Of a DNA stretch of 64,000 nucleotides, positions 1 through 12,139 are shown piece by piece (positions within the stretch are counted from its first letter, which is position 1; each line of letters starts with the position of its first letter). A program made the position numbers and the translations under genes. The notes under the pieces are model-generated. The model was not told the DNA's origin. It did no database searches and saw only the letters and a program-made list of their open reading frames with translations. Origin of the DNA: Ascochyta rabiei (taxonomy: Eukaryota; Ascomycota; Dothideomycetes; Pleosporales; Didymellaceae). The DNA lies in the NCBI RefSeq assembly GCF_004011695.2, contig NC_082407.1:1364001-1428000 (forward strand), given 5' to 3'.

Positions 1-1321
1 TGCAGTCATATCAGGATCGACTGCCCGAACACCCACCATGCCGTAGTTCTCGAGCAGGGTGATTGAAGAACTAAAACGAGGATCTTCCGTCAGGTTCCTG
101 AAGATATTGAACGCGTTACGAACGCCTTCAAGGTCCCAGCTAGGCAGCGATGTACCCACTCCAAGCATGTTCCTATTTCGAACGCAAGGCGTGCTGCTTA
201 GGTCGTTGGATGTGATCTTGTAAATGTCAATGTAGTTGACGTTGTTGACTGTAGTCGATGTCGGGCCAAGAGCCTTGAATGGCGCCGCGTACGGCTCAGC
301 CTTAATCGCAGAGCCTTCATACATGACGTTGTAAAGAATGACAGGCTATATGTAGTCAGTATGAAGTTAAAGCATGTGCCATGTTTACATTTACGTTGAC
401 AGGATCCACATCTGGTAACTTGACGAAGACACCGGTCAAGGCTAGCTTTGTTGACCTCTGTGTCCCTGGAGTTTCAAAGCCATTGATCAGATCAAACAAT
501 GCTTCAAGCTTATCAGTAGTATACACAAACATGTGTACAGTCCAGTTCGACGGAATATCGTACGTCTTTAGTACCAAACTTGTCACAATCCCAAAGTTAT
601 GTCCAGCACCTCGCAATGCCCAAAACAAGTCGGCATTCTTCTCGTTCGAAACTTCGACAAGTTCGCCAGAGGCGATAACCACACGTGCAGAGACAAGGTT
701 GTCGAGCGCGTAACCGTGTTGGTTCTGCAACAGGGAGTGCCCGCCACCCAGAAGAGGGCCTGCGACGGACACGCATTCACAGAGTCCAGTAACTGTTGCC
801 TGCATGGTTAGATCATCGTCTCACATGTTTGAGAGGTTTGCGCGTGAGTCTGACTTACCAGCGTATTTACCCTCCTCAAACAATGCCCTTGTTATCTCGT
901 ACTGCAGCGTCCCACCACCAACACTCGCCGTCTTACCGTCGTTGGAAAGCACTGTTGTATTGAGCTGTCGCAGGTTGATCTGAATACCGTCTTCCAAACT
1001 GTTTAGTGTGCGTGTCCAGCCATGTGCACCTGAGATGGCAAGGAATGGTATAACATGGCGATTGGCGACTTTGACAACGACTTTGACGTCTCCTTCGGTT
1101 GCCACTTCAATTATGGCGCTGTAGGATGGCGATATACGGGGTGAAGATGCGCGTATCTGGAGTTTAGTAAATTGGGTGGTGTTTGGAAGGCTGATAACTG
1201 CGCTGGTGGAGAGGAGAGGGCGGAGTTCAGTGATTGCCTGTTCGATGGCTGATAGTCTAGTTGCCAGACACGATCGAGAAACGCTTGCTAGAGGCCACAG
1301 TAGAAGCTGAGAGTGCAACAT
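1..1321 (-). CDS. FAD-linked (BBE/PCMH-type) oxidoreductase, 3' truncated by window
   Basis: Three exons read on the minus strand: 1321-859, 792-395 and 345 to the window edge, giving 402 visible codons without a stop. Intron 1 (858-793) starts GTAAGT and ends CAG; intron 2 (394-346) starts GTAAAT, has a CTGAC branch motif and ends TAG (an alternative donor lies at 388). Both splices keep the frame. The PCMH FAD-binding fold is clear: SGAHGW around His100, VGGGTLQYE near 134-142, GLCECV with Cys159, GPLLGGGH at 166-173, and ALRGAGHNFGIVTS further on. His100 and Cys159 sit where berberine-bridge-type enzymes bind flavin through two covalent bonds. The family oxidises alcohols, sugars or alkaloid-like substrates, usually extracellular or vesicular; the substrate here is unknown. 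The chosen ATG at 1321 begins a mildly hydrophobic stretch that may be a weak signal peptide; an in-frame ATG at 1363 is the alternative. The C-terminal BBE region lies outside the window. Confidence 0.88.
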
Positions 1322-3122
1322 CTTGCACAACTGCAGTAAGTAGAGTTGCATATATACTTCCAAAGTTTAACGGCTCAAACTCTCCTTGCTGTGTGACACA
1401 AAGGTCTGGCAGAGTCACTAGGTCAAGGATGACAGTAAGGTGTGGAGGGGCTGATGGACTCCATTACTTCCAGTCGACGATGGACAATTCTCGTGTACTT
1501 GGTTTTGTTATGCATAACCCAATAAACCTCTTGCGCTGATTCGCTAGAGCCAGGATGTTGTGAGAGTGCAGGTAAGCACCCCGCATCTTACTCATGCAAC
1601 ATTATCGTGGTCTCCCGTCCCCTGTCAGAGGACAGCCATGGGACTTTCTCTTGCAATCGAACCTGTTTGACTTACAATACTTGGTGTTGCTTGCCATGAG
1701 TACGTACTTGAGAAACGAATCACTGTCACGATTCATCCATGACGTCATAGCACACGGCCGCACTTTCCGTGTTGGTGTTTTCAAGAACTGGAAATTGCAT
1801 CCGGAAAAGGAAAGGACTTTAGGCGTGGCTTAGACAGGAGTTCATGAGCTGGAGAGAGACGAAGAAGAGCTTGGTGCAGATATCTGGCCTACGATTCCGG
1901 AGATGGTTGGTAAGACGAACATGAGCGTGGAGGAGTCATTCTGCAGTGAGCTTGAGAGGACGCATTGTGGGTGAAGCCAGCAGCTAGAATGGTGGGCTAT
2001 GCGATAGTGGTTCTTCGCTATGCTATCGAAGAGCGGCTAACAGTCCTGTCACGCCCGCTGATGAGTTCATTCCTCATACTGTCGACCTTGAGATCATGCT
2101 TGCAAGAGCTAATTCGGAGTGTTGGAGTCAGTGTCCATAGACTGCATCCCGCGAAGCGCCCTTAGGTAGCGATTGCAAAGTAGACTATCTAAAACGCAAA
2201 GAATTGATACTGATCATCCAAAATTGAATTCGGAGAGCAGGTGTTAAGCTTGAGGATAGTGTTAGACAGACACCCTTTGCGCACACGGACAGCAGCATTT
2301 TGGATGATCTCGAAGAAGCTCGTAAGCCACTTGCACGTTCCTGCTCTGCGCACCGCAAGGAAGTTCCTAAATGCTGAAGAGACCCAGGAACAAAATGGTA
2401 ACTTAGCTCTACCGATTCGTCTGATTGCCCGTCTCCATAGCATCGTGGCGCTAGTGTTGCGCATAACTGATATCGAACGCTAAAAGTCAAGCTATTGTAA
2501 ATTGAGTTAGCTGCCCCCTCTTGTGTCCTTGGCGGCAGGCCTTACCCTGCCACCAATCTTCGCTCGGGTTGGTGGCCGGGTACATGACGTGCTAGCGCTT
2601 TCGCTTCCTAGCAGACTTGTGAACGAATAGTACGTATAATGTCTTCTCGTGGTGCAAATATAGCCGGATACAAACGTGCACCATCCATTGTGTTAACAGG
2701 CCTTTAGCGCAAGACTGTCATTCTTCTAGAAGAAACGAACGCTCAAGAGGACTACCACGATGTTTACGTGACTCTGTTGTATTTGTTACTTCACAGAACG
2801 CCTTCTGGCGGTGATATTTGCCTAAAGGCTAGGTGGTTGCACAAAAAATTTTGTGCAGTGCGATAAAATGTCTTATCTCAAATGTATGATTAATTATGCA
2901 CGACCTCGGTGAACATGTATCCCAAAGCGAATGCGCGCGTTTACTGCGCTGCTCTGATACGCCCGACCTACATGCATGAAACCTGCCCCAAAGACTGCGC
3001 CGCATTGGCACTACTGCGAGGCCCAAGATACTATGATATTACCCGAATATATAATATCAAAAAGCGTCCGTAGGGGACCTTGCATTCCTGTCCGGTCGCG
3101 GGTTTAGAACAGAGTGAAAGAA
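1322..3122. other. intergenic region with possible gene relics
   Basis: No gene I can defend, but composition is normal and not RIP-like. A plus frame at 1594-1833 (79 codons) and a short frame about 2268-2370 (containing DSSILDDLEEARKPLA) look more like protein than chance, each ending in stops; they may be exons or remains of decayed genes. I recognise no family in either. From about 2500 to 3122 I see only non-coding sequence, including a short GC-rich patch near 2530-2580, and this should hold the promoter of the gene at 3123. Confidence 0.4.
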
Positions 3123-3950
3123 ATGGAGGCAGTACACAATCATTCTCTCCACAACGACCTGCCCGAAGCCGTATCGGAGCCGGACTATTCGATTCACAAA
3201 TTCTCGATCCCTGCTTCCCCACAACCGCGAACGACTGTCCACCCTCTCCCTGCCGTCCATGCAGAATCGCCTTCTCCTAAATACAGCGTGTCCGAAGAGC
3301 CTAGAGTCAAACAAAGAAAATGGACTCGCTGGCCTTTGCTTCTGCTCTATGGACTACTTCTTACAGTCATCGCCGGTGTAGCAGGAGGTCTCATCGGCAA
3401 AACAATAGAGCGTAACAACCACAATCGTGACGCCTATGTCAATGGCGTGACATATCCATCGCCCACATCAGGATCAGCGCAATCATTGTCGTCGTCGTCG
3501 TCGCCGTCGTCGTCAGTATCGCCTTCTACACCCACGGTCTCTAGCACGGTCTTCAAACGCACAATACCCCAGCCGACATCAGGTTGCACCTCTGCAGCTC
3601 CATACCGCTCCTTCAAGTCTCGATCCAACTTCATCAACATCCCATACTCGACGATCTGTGGCCAAGGTTGGCTGGACTTTGATCTTACTGCAATGTCTGT
3701 GGCTACACAGTCAGACTGCATCGAATCGTGTTCTATGTATAATGCCCACAAGCAGACTGGCGACAGGTCATGTGTTGGAGCGGGTTTCCTACCGGCGTGG
3801 TGGAATCAGACATTGGCTATGGTGGAAAGTAAAATCACGCCATACAACTGTTTTCTCAAAACAAACACGAGCGGCATTGCCCGGAACAACGAAAAGTTTG
3901 AAGTCATCGCATTGTGTATGCAGGGCGAGTGCGATGATATCTCTGGTTAG
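3123..3950 (+). CDS. single-pass membrane protein with Ser-rich stalk and Cys-rich ectodomain
   Basis: Intron-less, 275 codons. The ATG at 3123 is chosen over an upstream in-frame GTG at 3114 because fungal nuclear genes start with ATG. Layout: a polar, Pro/Ser/His-rich N-terminal tail of about 65 residues (probably cytosolic), a basic stop KQRKWTRW, one transmembrane helix at about 71-92 (PLLLLYGLLLTVIAGVAGG), a Ser/Pro-rich stalk at about 115-145 coded by TCG/TCA runs, then an ectodomain of about 130 residues with eight cysteines spaced like small fungal PAN/apple- or WSC-like domains (CGQGW; DCIESC; a late CFLK and CMQGEC). Several N-x-S/T sites lie in the ectodomain. I infer a type II/III surface protein, perhaps binding carbohydrate or sensing the wall; no catalytic motif is visible. 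No TE-like decay: the frame is fully open. Confidence 0.8.
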   Translation: MEAVHNHSLHNDLPEAVSEPDYSIHKFSIPASPQPRTTVHPLPAVHAESPSPKYSVSEEPRVKQRKWTRWPLLLLYGLLLTVIAGVAGGLIGKTIERNNHNRDAYVNGVTYPSPTSGSAQSLSSSSSPSSSVSPSTPTVSSTVFKRTIPQPTSGCTSAAPYRSFKSRSNFINIPYSTICGQGWLDFDLTAMSVATQSDCIESCSMYNAHKQTGDRSCVGAGFLPAWWNQTLAMVESKITPYNCFLKTNTSGIARNNEKFEVIALCMQGECDDISG

Positions 3951-4731
3951 ACAGGACATACTTGTCGAGGCTTGACCCATTCATAGTCTGCAGATCAAAT
4001 GCTGCCCTTGCTCAACAATACATTTCTTCCTATCGTTACGCACTCATACACAACCCGGAGTATGTTGTGCGGTTCTTAGTGTGATGCAGGTGCTCCGTGT
4101 CAAGTGTAAGAGTGAGGAGAGGGCATGCTTAACCTACCCATTGCCTAAGTGCTAGCCACGACAAACAAAAAATGTCATTTCTCCAACACTGATTGAATGC
4201 TCTTAGCCATAGAATCGTTAGAGCGTTGAGGGTTTCTAGCATGTTTACAGACCAGAGTTAGTAGGAGAGCAGCTGAAATTTTGTTATGTCCTGAAGTTGT
4301 ATCGAATCCACTGTCTTTTCTTCTCTGTGCATCGGTACAGTTCGCTGCAGTAACAGTGTTGCCCGATCTGAAACTTTCCGCTGTTAAGTTGGGCACGCGC
4401 GCAACAATCCAGACTCCCATATGAGGCTGAGCATACGAAAGAGACTTAGTCGAACAGTCATACTTTTGGAGAGCTTACGCCACGGTACTGGGAAACGATG
4501 TTGTGTAGGCATCCAAATACAGATGGTGAAGCGTGTATGGGGGATCAGACGACGTAGAAGATATTTACGATAATTAGAGTGAGCCTGTATTTGAAGGTCC
4601 CGATAGATAATAAGCTGTTGTCCGTACCTTTATTGGCTTTACCTGACTTGAAGACACAACTATGTGTACGGTGGTTTCTGTCAGTTCACATTGCGAGCGT
4701 TCCTCCGCCGCGCAGCAACTTACACTGCAGG
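3951..4731. other. intergenic region, nothing recognised
   Basis: Lies between the 3' end of the plus-strand membrane protein gene and the 3' end of the minus-strand DUF3433-like gene, so it is the shared downstream region of a convergent pair. One minus frame of 81 codons (4175-4420) is open, but has no recognisable domain and biased composition; I do not call it a gene. Confidence 0.5.
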
Positions 4732-5475
4732 TCAGCGGAGCTCGTCGTCAGCCGCTAGCGGGATGTCTTCCAGTGAGGATGGAGAACGCCCTTCCTCCTC
4801 TCCCCTACGCTCTTCTCCTCCTCTGTGCGCCTCTTCCCTTGCCCTACGATCACCATCCTCGCTCCTGTCAAGCTCAGCATACCTTACTTCCTTTCCATTT
4901 CCCCCAGGACTCCCCTTACGCCTCCTTGCAACCCTCTCCTTGAACTCTACATCCTCTACATACCGCACAAACGGCACCTTCTCGATCCCCACGTGCACCG
5001 CACCATCACTACCCACAAAACTACCATAGCCGTAGCGACAGTCTAAATCTGCTAGATATCTCTCTCGCTCGCGGTTACTCATGCTGCTCGTGCCGCGAAA
5101 GTCCATGACTGCCGCGCTCGACGCGAAAAGCGTGATGACTGCCGCTAGGGAAGTCGGCATACGCGAGAGATATGCGCCAGGGCGGCGGAAATACAGAAGT
5201 ATGATTGCAAAAACGTATGCGGTGAGGATGACTTCAGAGATAATAAACAGCGGGCGCGTGAAGAAGAGGCGCTGTTCCTCGACGGTGATGAAGCCCTGGG
5301 AGTTGGGCGCTGTGGCACTTGTATGTTCGAAGAGGAGATTTTTATTTACACCCAGCCAGATGGCGAAGAGGCGCGCGTGGGCCTTTTGGACATGTTGCGA
5401 GGCGTCCTCGAAAGAGGGGAGGTGCGCATTTGGATCTGTCAAGTGTAGGTCCCCTGCTGCGCGATTGGCGAAATA
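4732..5475 (-). pseudogene. DUF3433-like membrane protein, 3' part only, cut by transposon
   Basis: 247 codons plus stop read without a break from the TA at 5475-5474 down to the stop at 4732. The protein resembles the C-terminal repeat unit of large fungal DUF3433-type multi-spanning membrane proteins: a DASQHVQKAHARLFAIWLG stretch, a predicted membrane helix (PLFIISEVILTAYVFAII), the loop RRPGAYLSRMPTSLA, and a second hydrophobic segment ending AVMDFRG. A charged tail rich in R, E and G follows, with a final acidic/Leu end. There is no ATG near the left end of the frame, and the coding sequence runs straight into a pogo-type terminal repeat at 5476, so the 5' part is gone. A 23-bp piece (14932-14954) on the far side of that transposon continues the same frame. 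The gene is thus split by insertion, not simply short. Family assignment is from pattern memory. Confidence 0.75.
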
Positions 5476-5520
5476 CCGTGTCCGTGCGCGTGATGCCCGG
5501 ATTCGCGTAACGCCCCACTA
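5476..5520 (+). repeat. left terminal inverted repeat of pogo element 1
   Basis: Reads CCGTGTCCGTGCGCG... through ...CGTAACGCCCCACTA. Pairs with 14885-14929 with two transitions over 45 bp. It has kept its GC-rich sequence although the interior is heavily mutated. Confidence 0.85.
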
Positions 5521-5557
5521 TCACCAAATACACCAATCTTTAACGCGTCACAACACA

Positions 5558-6166
5558 ACTAATATAGATCTAATTTAATCAGCAATAGAAGCAATTAAAT
5601 CCTTAAAGCTAGGAGAGGATTTTTTGTATAACAAAGTTGCAGCCAGGTTTAGTGTTAATAGATTAATATTAGCTTAGAGACACTAAGGCCTTTAGGCATT
5701 ACACGTAACTAAGATTATTAAATAACAATAACTTAACCTATAATAAGAGATAGAGCTAGTAAAGTATATAGAATTACTTACTAGCTGTTACTTACCTCCT
5801 ATATAAGAGATAATACAGAATTTTACGTTACTACTAGCCTAAAAACTAGTCTCTAAAAGCTAGGTTACGCGTTTTATTAACAAGTACTCTATCTATCTTA
5901 TCTTGTATTACTTAACTAGGATAGATTGCTAGCGTTATATTACTAATTCCTATAATAAATATAAGCTCTATTTTAACCTGCTACAGCTTAAGATTGCTAA
6001 ATACTCTATTAAGCCTTACTACATATATAATATAGATAAGAAGGGCTTTATAATTAGACAGACTACTAGAATAAAATATATATTTAGTAAACGTATATAG
6101 ATAAAGAGAGAGGTTGAAGTATCTATTTAAGATAGTACCTAGAATTAGTAGACGCTTATAGCGTGT
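5558..6166 (+). pseudogene. pogo/Fot1 transposase, N-terminal half (RIP-degraded)
   Basis: One frame (codons starting 5579, 5582...) runs to 6166 with only TAG/TAA stops. It shows the HTH_psq-like start (SAIEAIKSLKLGEDFLYNKV then AARFSVNR), the CENP-B-type middle, and the start of the DDE_1 domain: KYSIKPYYIYNIDKKGF, where the canonical motif would be N-x-D-E-KGF, so the first Asp is kept and the neighbouring Glu is now Lys, a G-to-A change expected from RIP. The frame stops at ...TLIAC, exactly where the copia element enters. The precise start codon is not clear; 5558 is the left limit of the region I can align by eye. Confidence 0.75.
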
Positions 6167-6419
6167 TGTCGCGCAGCCGAGCCTGTGGATGACCAATGGG
6201 GTGCTCCCCTATTCAATCAAGCTTGCGGATTATTGTTGAGTGGCTCCTTTCTCCACAATTAACCACCGAGCTCCTAAGGGTCGCCCATAAAGCTTAAGTA
6301 AGCAAGATCACGTAATAACCAAATTTCCTTTATACTTAAGCAACATGTTACACATTAAATATATAGACACTAATTAAATTAATTAATTACCTAAGTATAG
6401 TCCTCTAAGCTCTGTTACA
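6167..6419 (+). repeat. copia 5' LTR
   Basis: 253 bp, begins TGTCGCGCAGCC and ends TCTGTTACA. Same length as the 3' LTR at 13221 and the solo LTR at 50782. Confidence 0.9.
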
Positions 6420-6718
6420 GTTATAAGCCTGGCTTCCTAAGCACAGTAGATCTCCCTGCGCACTTAGCAACAAGCTTGTTTAGACATTGCTTAACTACTC
6501 TAATTTTGCCTAATTATCTTTTTTATCCTAACTCCACAACTGCTACTATAGGCGAGCTAGTCAACTACAATACTTAAGCTCTCTTAGGTATCCTAACAGG
6601 ACCCTATTAACTTAAATTAAGGTCTAATTAGCCTAATTGGTTTATTTAACTTATATGGCACGCTAAGCTTTGTAACATATAAGATTTAGTGGATCTAGAC
6701 GCTAAAGACGCCCTAGAG
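6420..6718 (+). other. copia 5' leader
   Basis: Between the 5' LTR and the polyprotein ATG. It should hold the primer-binding site directly after the LTR (GTTATAAGCCTGGCTTCC), but I cannot assign a tRNA because RIP may have altered the site. No other feature seen. Confidence 0.4.
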
Positions 6719-9700
6719 ATGCATAATAGAGCCCCTAGGCTACCTATTATAGGCTCCGCCCCCACCTGACCGCCGGCTTAATCAACCCGAGCCTAGAGCG
6801 TCCAACCTAACAAGCCTCCCGCAGGCCTAACAATCCTTAAGACCTACAACTAAGAGCTCCTTAGGTACAAAATAAGAGCGAGCAAGTGGGCAGCTAAGGC
6901 CGAGCGCCTTCAGAAGCTCTAGAACTAGGTCAATACCACGGTAAGCCTAGCGATCCTGTCACTAGTAATAGTAAAGCTTGTTACCTAAAACACTACAACA
7001 CTACAATCGCTCGTATAAGCCCTAAAGGAGGAGCTCGCTCTAACAGATATAAGCACCAAAAACCAGGTTAGAGCGGAGTACAGGCAGCACCTGGGAGCTG
7101 CCAGGCAAGGCTGAGCTGCTCTACAGGATTGGTATCAGAAATAGTTATACCTGTACATGCGAGCTAAGTTATATAAGCTCTCTGAGGTTACTAGGGAGCT
7201 TGCTGTACAAGACTTCTTAGATGCCTTAAGCCACTAGATTGCCCTAGAGTAGGCCCGCACAATAAGCCAAAGGATTATCTAGGACAGTATCCTAGGGCTT
7301 AAAACGCTTAATCTAGACTAGGTTTTAAGGGTCTTTAGTAGGTTAATGTATAAGTATACTATAAGATTAGGTAAAGATAACCTAGGCGTTTTTGCAACCT
7401 TTAGTACCCGCTCAGACGCTCTATCTAGCCAAAATAACGCGGGCGGGAGCTCTAGGAACAACGCCAGCAGCTCCTTAGGATACGTCTGCCCTTATAAACA
7501 AAAAGGCAAGACCTATAAATAGAAGCCTACTAATTGCTGTTTCCTTAAAACTGCTGTTAGAGGGAGCTTCTTACTACCTGTTCAGATAAGCGAAAAGAAC
7601 AAGCAAGAGACTTGCTAGAGGCTTAGATACTAAGAGCATAAGGAAACCTAAAAGGCAATAGAGCGGCTCAGATGGACTGCAAACGCTCCATTAGCTATTA
7701 CTTCAGCTGCTACTAGCTAAACTAAGAAAGTAGAGTTTCCTAGCAACGTCTAAGCAGCTCTAATTAATCCAAAATTAATAACAAATCTAGTAGAGAACGT
7801 GGGATCTGGGGTATACAACCTTATGGATTTTAACGCTTATCTATTAATAGATAGTACTATTTTAGACAATGGAGCTGCTACGCACCTAGTTAACAGCGCT
7901 AATCGGCTGGTACCTGGATCTTTCCGCCCCGCTGGGCCCACCGACACGGTGGAAGCAGGTACCTAGGCGCTCCCCATATCTGGACAAGGAGCTTACTTGT
8001 TTAAGAACGCTCTGTATAGAAAGCGCAGCCTATACACTAAGGACCTGCTCCTTTAGGACGTTATAGTTGTAGAAGGATTCTATATTAACATAATCTCAGA
8101 AGCTCGCCTCTAAGAGAAAGGAGTCTGGTACCTAGGTCTAGACAGCTTATTTCGTGTGGGATATATTAAAGATCTTAATAGGAGCGTTATATATGCTACT
8201 CTTAAGCGCGCTTACAACCTTACTTTCCTTAAATATAAGCCACTTTCTCTCTATCCTCCCATCCTTAACGCAGTAACAACAAAGCGATCCTATAAATCTT
8301 ACCCACGCAGCTCGCCTAAACAGCTGTGGCACGCCTAAGCTGGTCATCTAGGCCTAGAGGCTCTTTAAGCGCTGGTAACAAAGGCGCGCGGCGTGCGTAT
8401 CAACGGGACGCTCCAAAAAGATTGTAAGATTTGCTCAACAACCTACGCCAAGCAAGTAATATTACAGAGAAAGAGAGAGAGACCAGCACAACTGTTTTAG
8501 AGAGTTAGCTGGGACCTGTTTAATATGCTGTTAGGTAGGGGAGGCGAATTATAGACGCTTGTAATTAAGGAGTACTATAGTAGGAAGCTCTTTGTGTTTA
8601 CTTTATAAGGTAAAACGCAACTAGAGATCTTACAGGTCCTTATAAACTTTATAAGCTAGGTATGTACCTAGTATAAGCTCTAAATCTGCAAAATTAGCCA
8701 AGACAATAACACAGCAACACTCCTATAGAAAGGGAGCTTAGCATATAAGCGCTAGGCGCTTAATTAGGGAATAGATATAGATCCCTCTCCTCTATACACA
8801 CACAAGCCGAATAGAGGAGCAGAAAGAGCTAGTTAAGAGATAATCACAAAATCTATCAAGATAAGGAGCGGAGCAAATCTACCCCAGAAGCTCTGGCTAG
8901 AGATTGTTGTAGCGGCGGCATAGCTCTATAACATAAGCCCATCGCACGCACACAAGCTACGGAGCCTAAATAAGGAGCTTGATCTCTAGTTTACTTAGTA
9001 TTTCTGATAGTATAAGCTAGAGCAGGTGAGGGTAGCAATAGCAGATCTAAGACCTGATTAGAGCGGGATTTACGCCTACGGCTGCCAAGCCTACCCCTTA
9101 AACAAGGAACAAGCAGCTGGGCGTAATTGGAGGGGCTTTAAAGTCACTCTAAGGGGGCATATTAGCTACCTTGTAGGGTACTAAGCATCTAACATCTATC
9201 AGATATAGGTCCCTATAATTAACCAGGTTATAACAACACGCAACGTAACCTTTAATAAGGAGCTCTTTTATAATAGAGCAGATAAATCTACTGCTATAAG
9301 CGCTGAAGAAGCAGAGGCAGTAGTGGAAATCCTCTATAAACCTGGCGAGATTACAAACGTAGAAGAAGTAATCAAGCTCCCTAACAGAGACCTGACGCTT
9401 AGCGAGTCCTCTAAGCATTAGCTTGGGGGTAACACTTAGGAGCAATCTCAATTGCTGGATAGCTAGTCTAGTAACAAAGGAGCTCCTGAGACAGAGACTG
9501 TACGCGCGGCAAGCTTGGCCGGCAAGCCGCTGGAGATCCGTGCAGAACGACACCGAGAAACAGGCCTCCCATCCCCTAACCTAACGCCCAAGCCAGAGCC
9601 ACTGGCCTTAGGCAGGGAAGCTCCTAAAGAGGAGAATCTAACTAATGGCTCACGGGAAGTGCACTTACCTAATTAGGAAGGGAGCGCGCCAGTAGATAAC

Positions 9701-11722
9701 GAGGATCTTAAGGAAGAAGATCTACTAAGACCTGCATTACTAATTGTTCTGATACCTTCTTAAAGGACAACAGGAGCAGATAAGGCAGTAACAAGACGCT
9801 CGTATTAACGGAGAGTCTAGGGTCCAGCCACAAGGCGGAGCCGCTGGATAGATAACCGCGAGCGCGATAAACCTGCTAATAATTATAAGGATAGAGCAGG
9901 ACAGTACTTAGTAATAAGCTCTATAAGAAAGCACAGGTACTCCTGGCTTATCTACCTACTGTTTGAACATGTGAACAAATATGGCATAAGTAGAAGAGAG
10001 CTTGTTACTATCTACGCAGTGCTCGCGGCGTCTGTCTTAAAGAAGGAAAAAATCCCTTCAGAGCAGCGCACGCACCGTGACGAGCTCCCACCTTTGCCAA
10101 AGAAATGGAAGGATCTCGCCTACCACCCACTAGGAGCTCTATTTTGCCAGGCTTGTAAGAAAGAGATAGCCACACTTATAGAAAAGAGAACCTAGAAAGA
10201 AATAGACCAAGCAACTGCCTTAGCTAGGCCTCTGCTGCTTAAATAGGTCTTCACATATAAGCTAGATTAAGATAGTTACTTCCTTAAATGTAAGGCAAGG
10301 ATCTGTGTACGCGGAGATCTACAGGCTAAGGATTTAATTGTCTCAACCTACGCTACAACGCTCGCCTCTAGGTCTTTTTGCACCATGGTGGCGATAGCTG
10401 CCCAGTTTAACCTGGAGCTCCATTAGTATGACGTTGCAGGCGCGTTTCTCAACGCGAGCCGCCAGGACCAACCCTAAGTGCTCTGCGAGCTGCCAGATAG
10501 CTTTATAAAACCTAAGAAGGTAGTCCTACTTCTACAGGCTCTATATAGGTTATGTGATTCGCCGGTTCTATGGTACAAAGAGCTCTCAGCCACTCTCCAG
10601 AAGCTTGGCCTAATCGCGTTAAAAGAGGAACCTTGCTTGTTCTATAACGCTGAATGCTGGATAGTGCTACTGTTCTATATAGACGATATTCTGCTAGCCT
10701 ATTATAAGGACAATTAAGCTGCTGTAAAGTATCTTATAAGCTCATTAATAGCTAAATACCAGATAAAAGACTATAGAGCTGCTGAATGGTTTCTAGGAGT
10801 GCGTATTATCCGCGACAGAACTGCTAGAACTATTACACTTGCGCACGACGCCTATATTAACAAGCTTGCTACCAAATTTAGAGTAGTGGAGAAGGGATCC
10901 TTCCTAACAGTCCCCTTCCTGATAGAAGAGCTACTTAAGCATAACAGGCAAGCGTTAAAGCAAGAAGTTAAAGCGTTTCAAGAGCAGGTAGGATCTATCC
11001 TCTACACAGTAATTATAATCTAACTAGATATAGCGTATGCCGCCTTTTAGCTGTCCTATTATCTTACAAATCTAGGAGCTGCTTACTTTAAGGCAGCAGC
11101 TTAGGTTATGGCTTACCTCTATTAAACGAAGCACCTGGGGATACAGTACGGAGCTCACCAAGGCAGCCAATTGCTTATCTGTAGGGACGCGTCATTTGCT
11201 GACAATTAGGAGACTAGACGCTCCTCTCAGGGGTATATTGTGCAGCTCTTTGGTAGTCTAATTATCTAGAAAGCAGCACGTTAATTAACAGTGACAACTT
11301 TGACTACTAAAGCTGAGTTGTTAGCGTTAGAGCATGTGGCTAAGGAAGCAGCAGCTCTTAAACAGTTTCTACACGAACTTCAGCTAGACTTAGGGGTGCC
11401 GTAGGAGATTTTCTGCAACAACTAACAAACAATCTAATTAGTAGTAGAAGAGAGCGAGCGGCTTACTACTTGGCTGCGCTATATAGATATCCAGAATATA
11501 TAGTTAAAACAAGAGTATGCTAGGGGAAATCTCCAGGTAACGTACCTCAAAACGAGTGAGATACCAGCCAACAGTCTCACAAAAGCGCTCCCCAGACAGG
11601 CTCACGAGCGCTTTGTCTCACACCTAAACCTGTTTAGCATTAATTACATAGAAAAAGAGCAGGTTAAGGGAGAGGCAGAAGATTGTGGTATTGCTGGGGA
11701 GGATAACCCCCTCCCTAAATAG
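6719..11722 (+). pseudogene. copia Gag-Pol polyprotein (RIP stops, frame intact)
   Basis: A single frame from ATG 6719 to about 11722, broken only by stop codons, almost all TAG/TAA. In order: a Gag-like region; an aspartic protease at about 7860 (ILDNGAATHLV, D-x-G-A type); the GAG-pre-integrase/HHCC region (LWHA then AGHLG, CKIC) at about 8330-8440; integrase start (WDLFNM) at about 8510; then RT at about 10230-10760 with YDVAGAFLNA, ALYRL and YIDDILLAY, whose catalytic DD pair survives; RNase H/tail at about 11000-11640 with YLTNLGAAYFKA, TKHLGIQYG, TTKAELLALEH and NSLTKALPRQ. It would drive copying of the element in virus-like particles. Open stretches such as 9971-10195 and 10478-10717 are pieces of this frame, not separate genes. 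Little or no frameshifting, so decay was by point mutation. Confidence 0.88.
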
Positions 11723-12133
11723 GCAAAAGAGCACCTGTAACTACCAGTGGCAGCTCTTTTAAGCGCTTAACTAACAGCTATAGGGCTTAGCAAATTCTTT
11801 AAACTATATATAGGGAGGACAGCCCCCTCCCTATAGGTATCCAGCAGCTCTAAAACCTAACCTGACTAAGGAGGGTACTCAGAAGAAGTACCTATCCTTG
11901 ATCAGGCCCTTTACCACGCAGAGAGCGCAGCGCAGATCAGTTGCCTGCTATAAGCTTATTAGCTAATAAAAAACAACAAGTTATAATTGCTTACAGAAGT
12001 TGTTACTCTACCTAAGTAAACAAGCTTATTAACTAGCTCGATCCTAAAGGGCTTAAGGCGGATGTTGCTAAATAAGCTGTTAGACTACTATTTATAAGCG
12101 CTATTTAAATAAAACCTACAGGGGGCGGCACAA
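11723..12133. other. copia region after pol, no clear gene
   Basis: The polyprotein frame continues with stops but no recognisable domain. The minus-strand frame of the Cys-cluster ORF also continues into this stretch through TAA/TAG codons, so the antisense gene may end here rather than at 12140. Confidence 0.35.
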
Positions 12134-12139
12134 ATGCCC

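Noticed and set aside
381..811. Plus-strand ORFs inside the FAD oxidoreductase gene (381-713, 599-811)
   Set aside because: Shadows of the minus-strand exons, which carry clear FAD motifs and correct splice sites.
2829..3222. Minus ORFs at 2829-3026 and 3031-3222
   Set aside because: Short, no domain, overlap the promoter and start of the membrane protein gene.
4175..4420. 81-codon minus ORF in the convergent intergenic region
   Set aside because: No recognisable domain or neighbour logic; chance frame.
9971..11023. Three open ORFs (9971-10195, 10478-10717, 10799-11023) as separate genes
   Set aside because: All lie in the one frame of the copia polyprotein between RIP stops.
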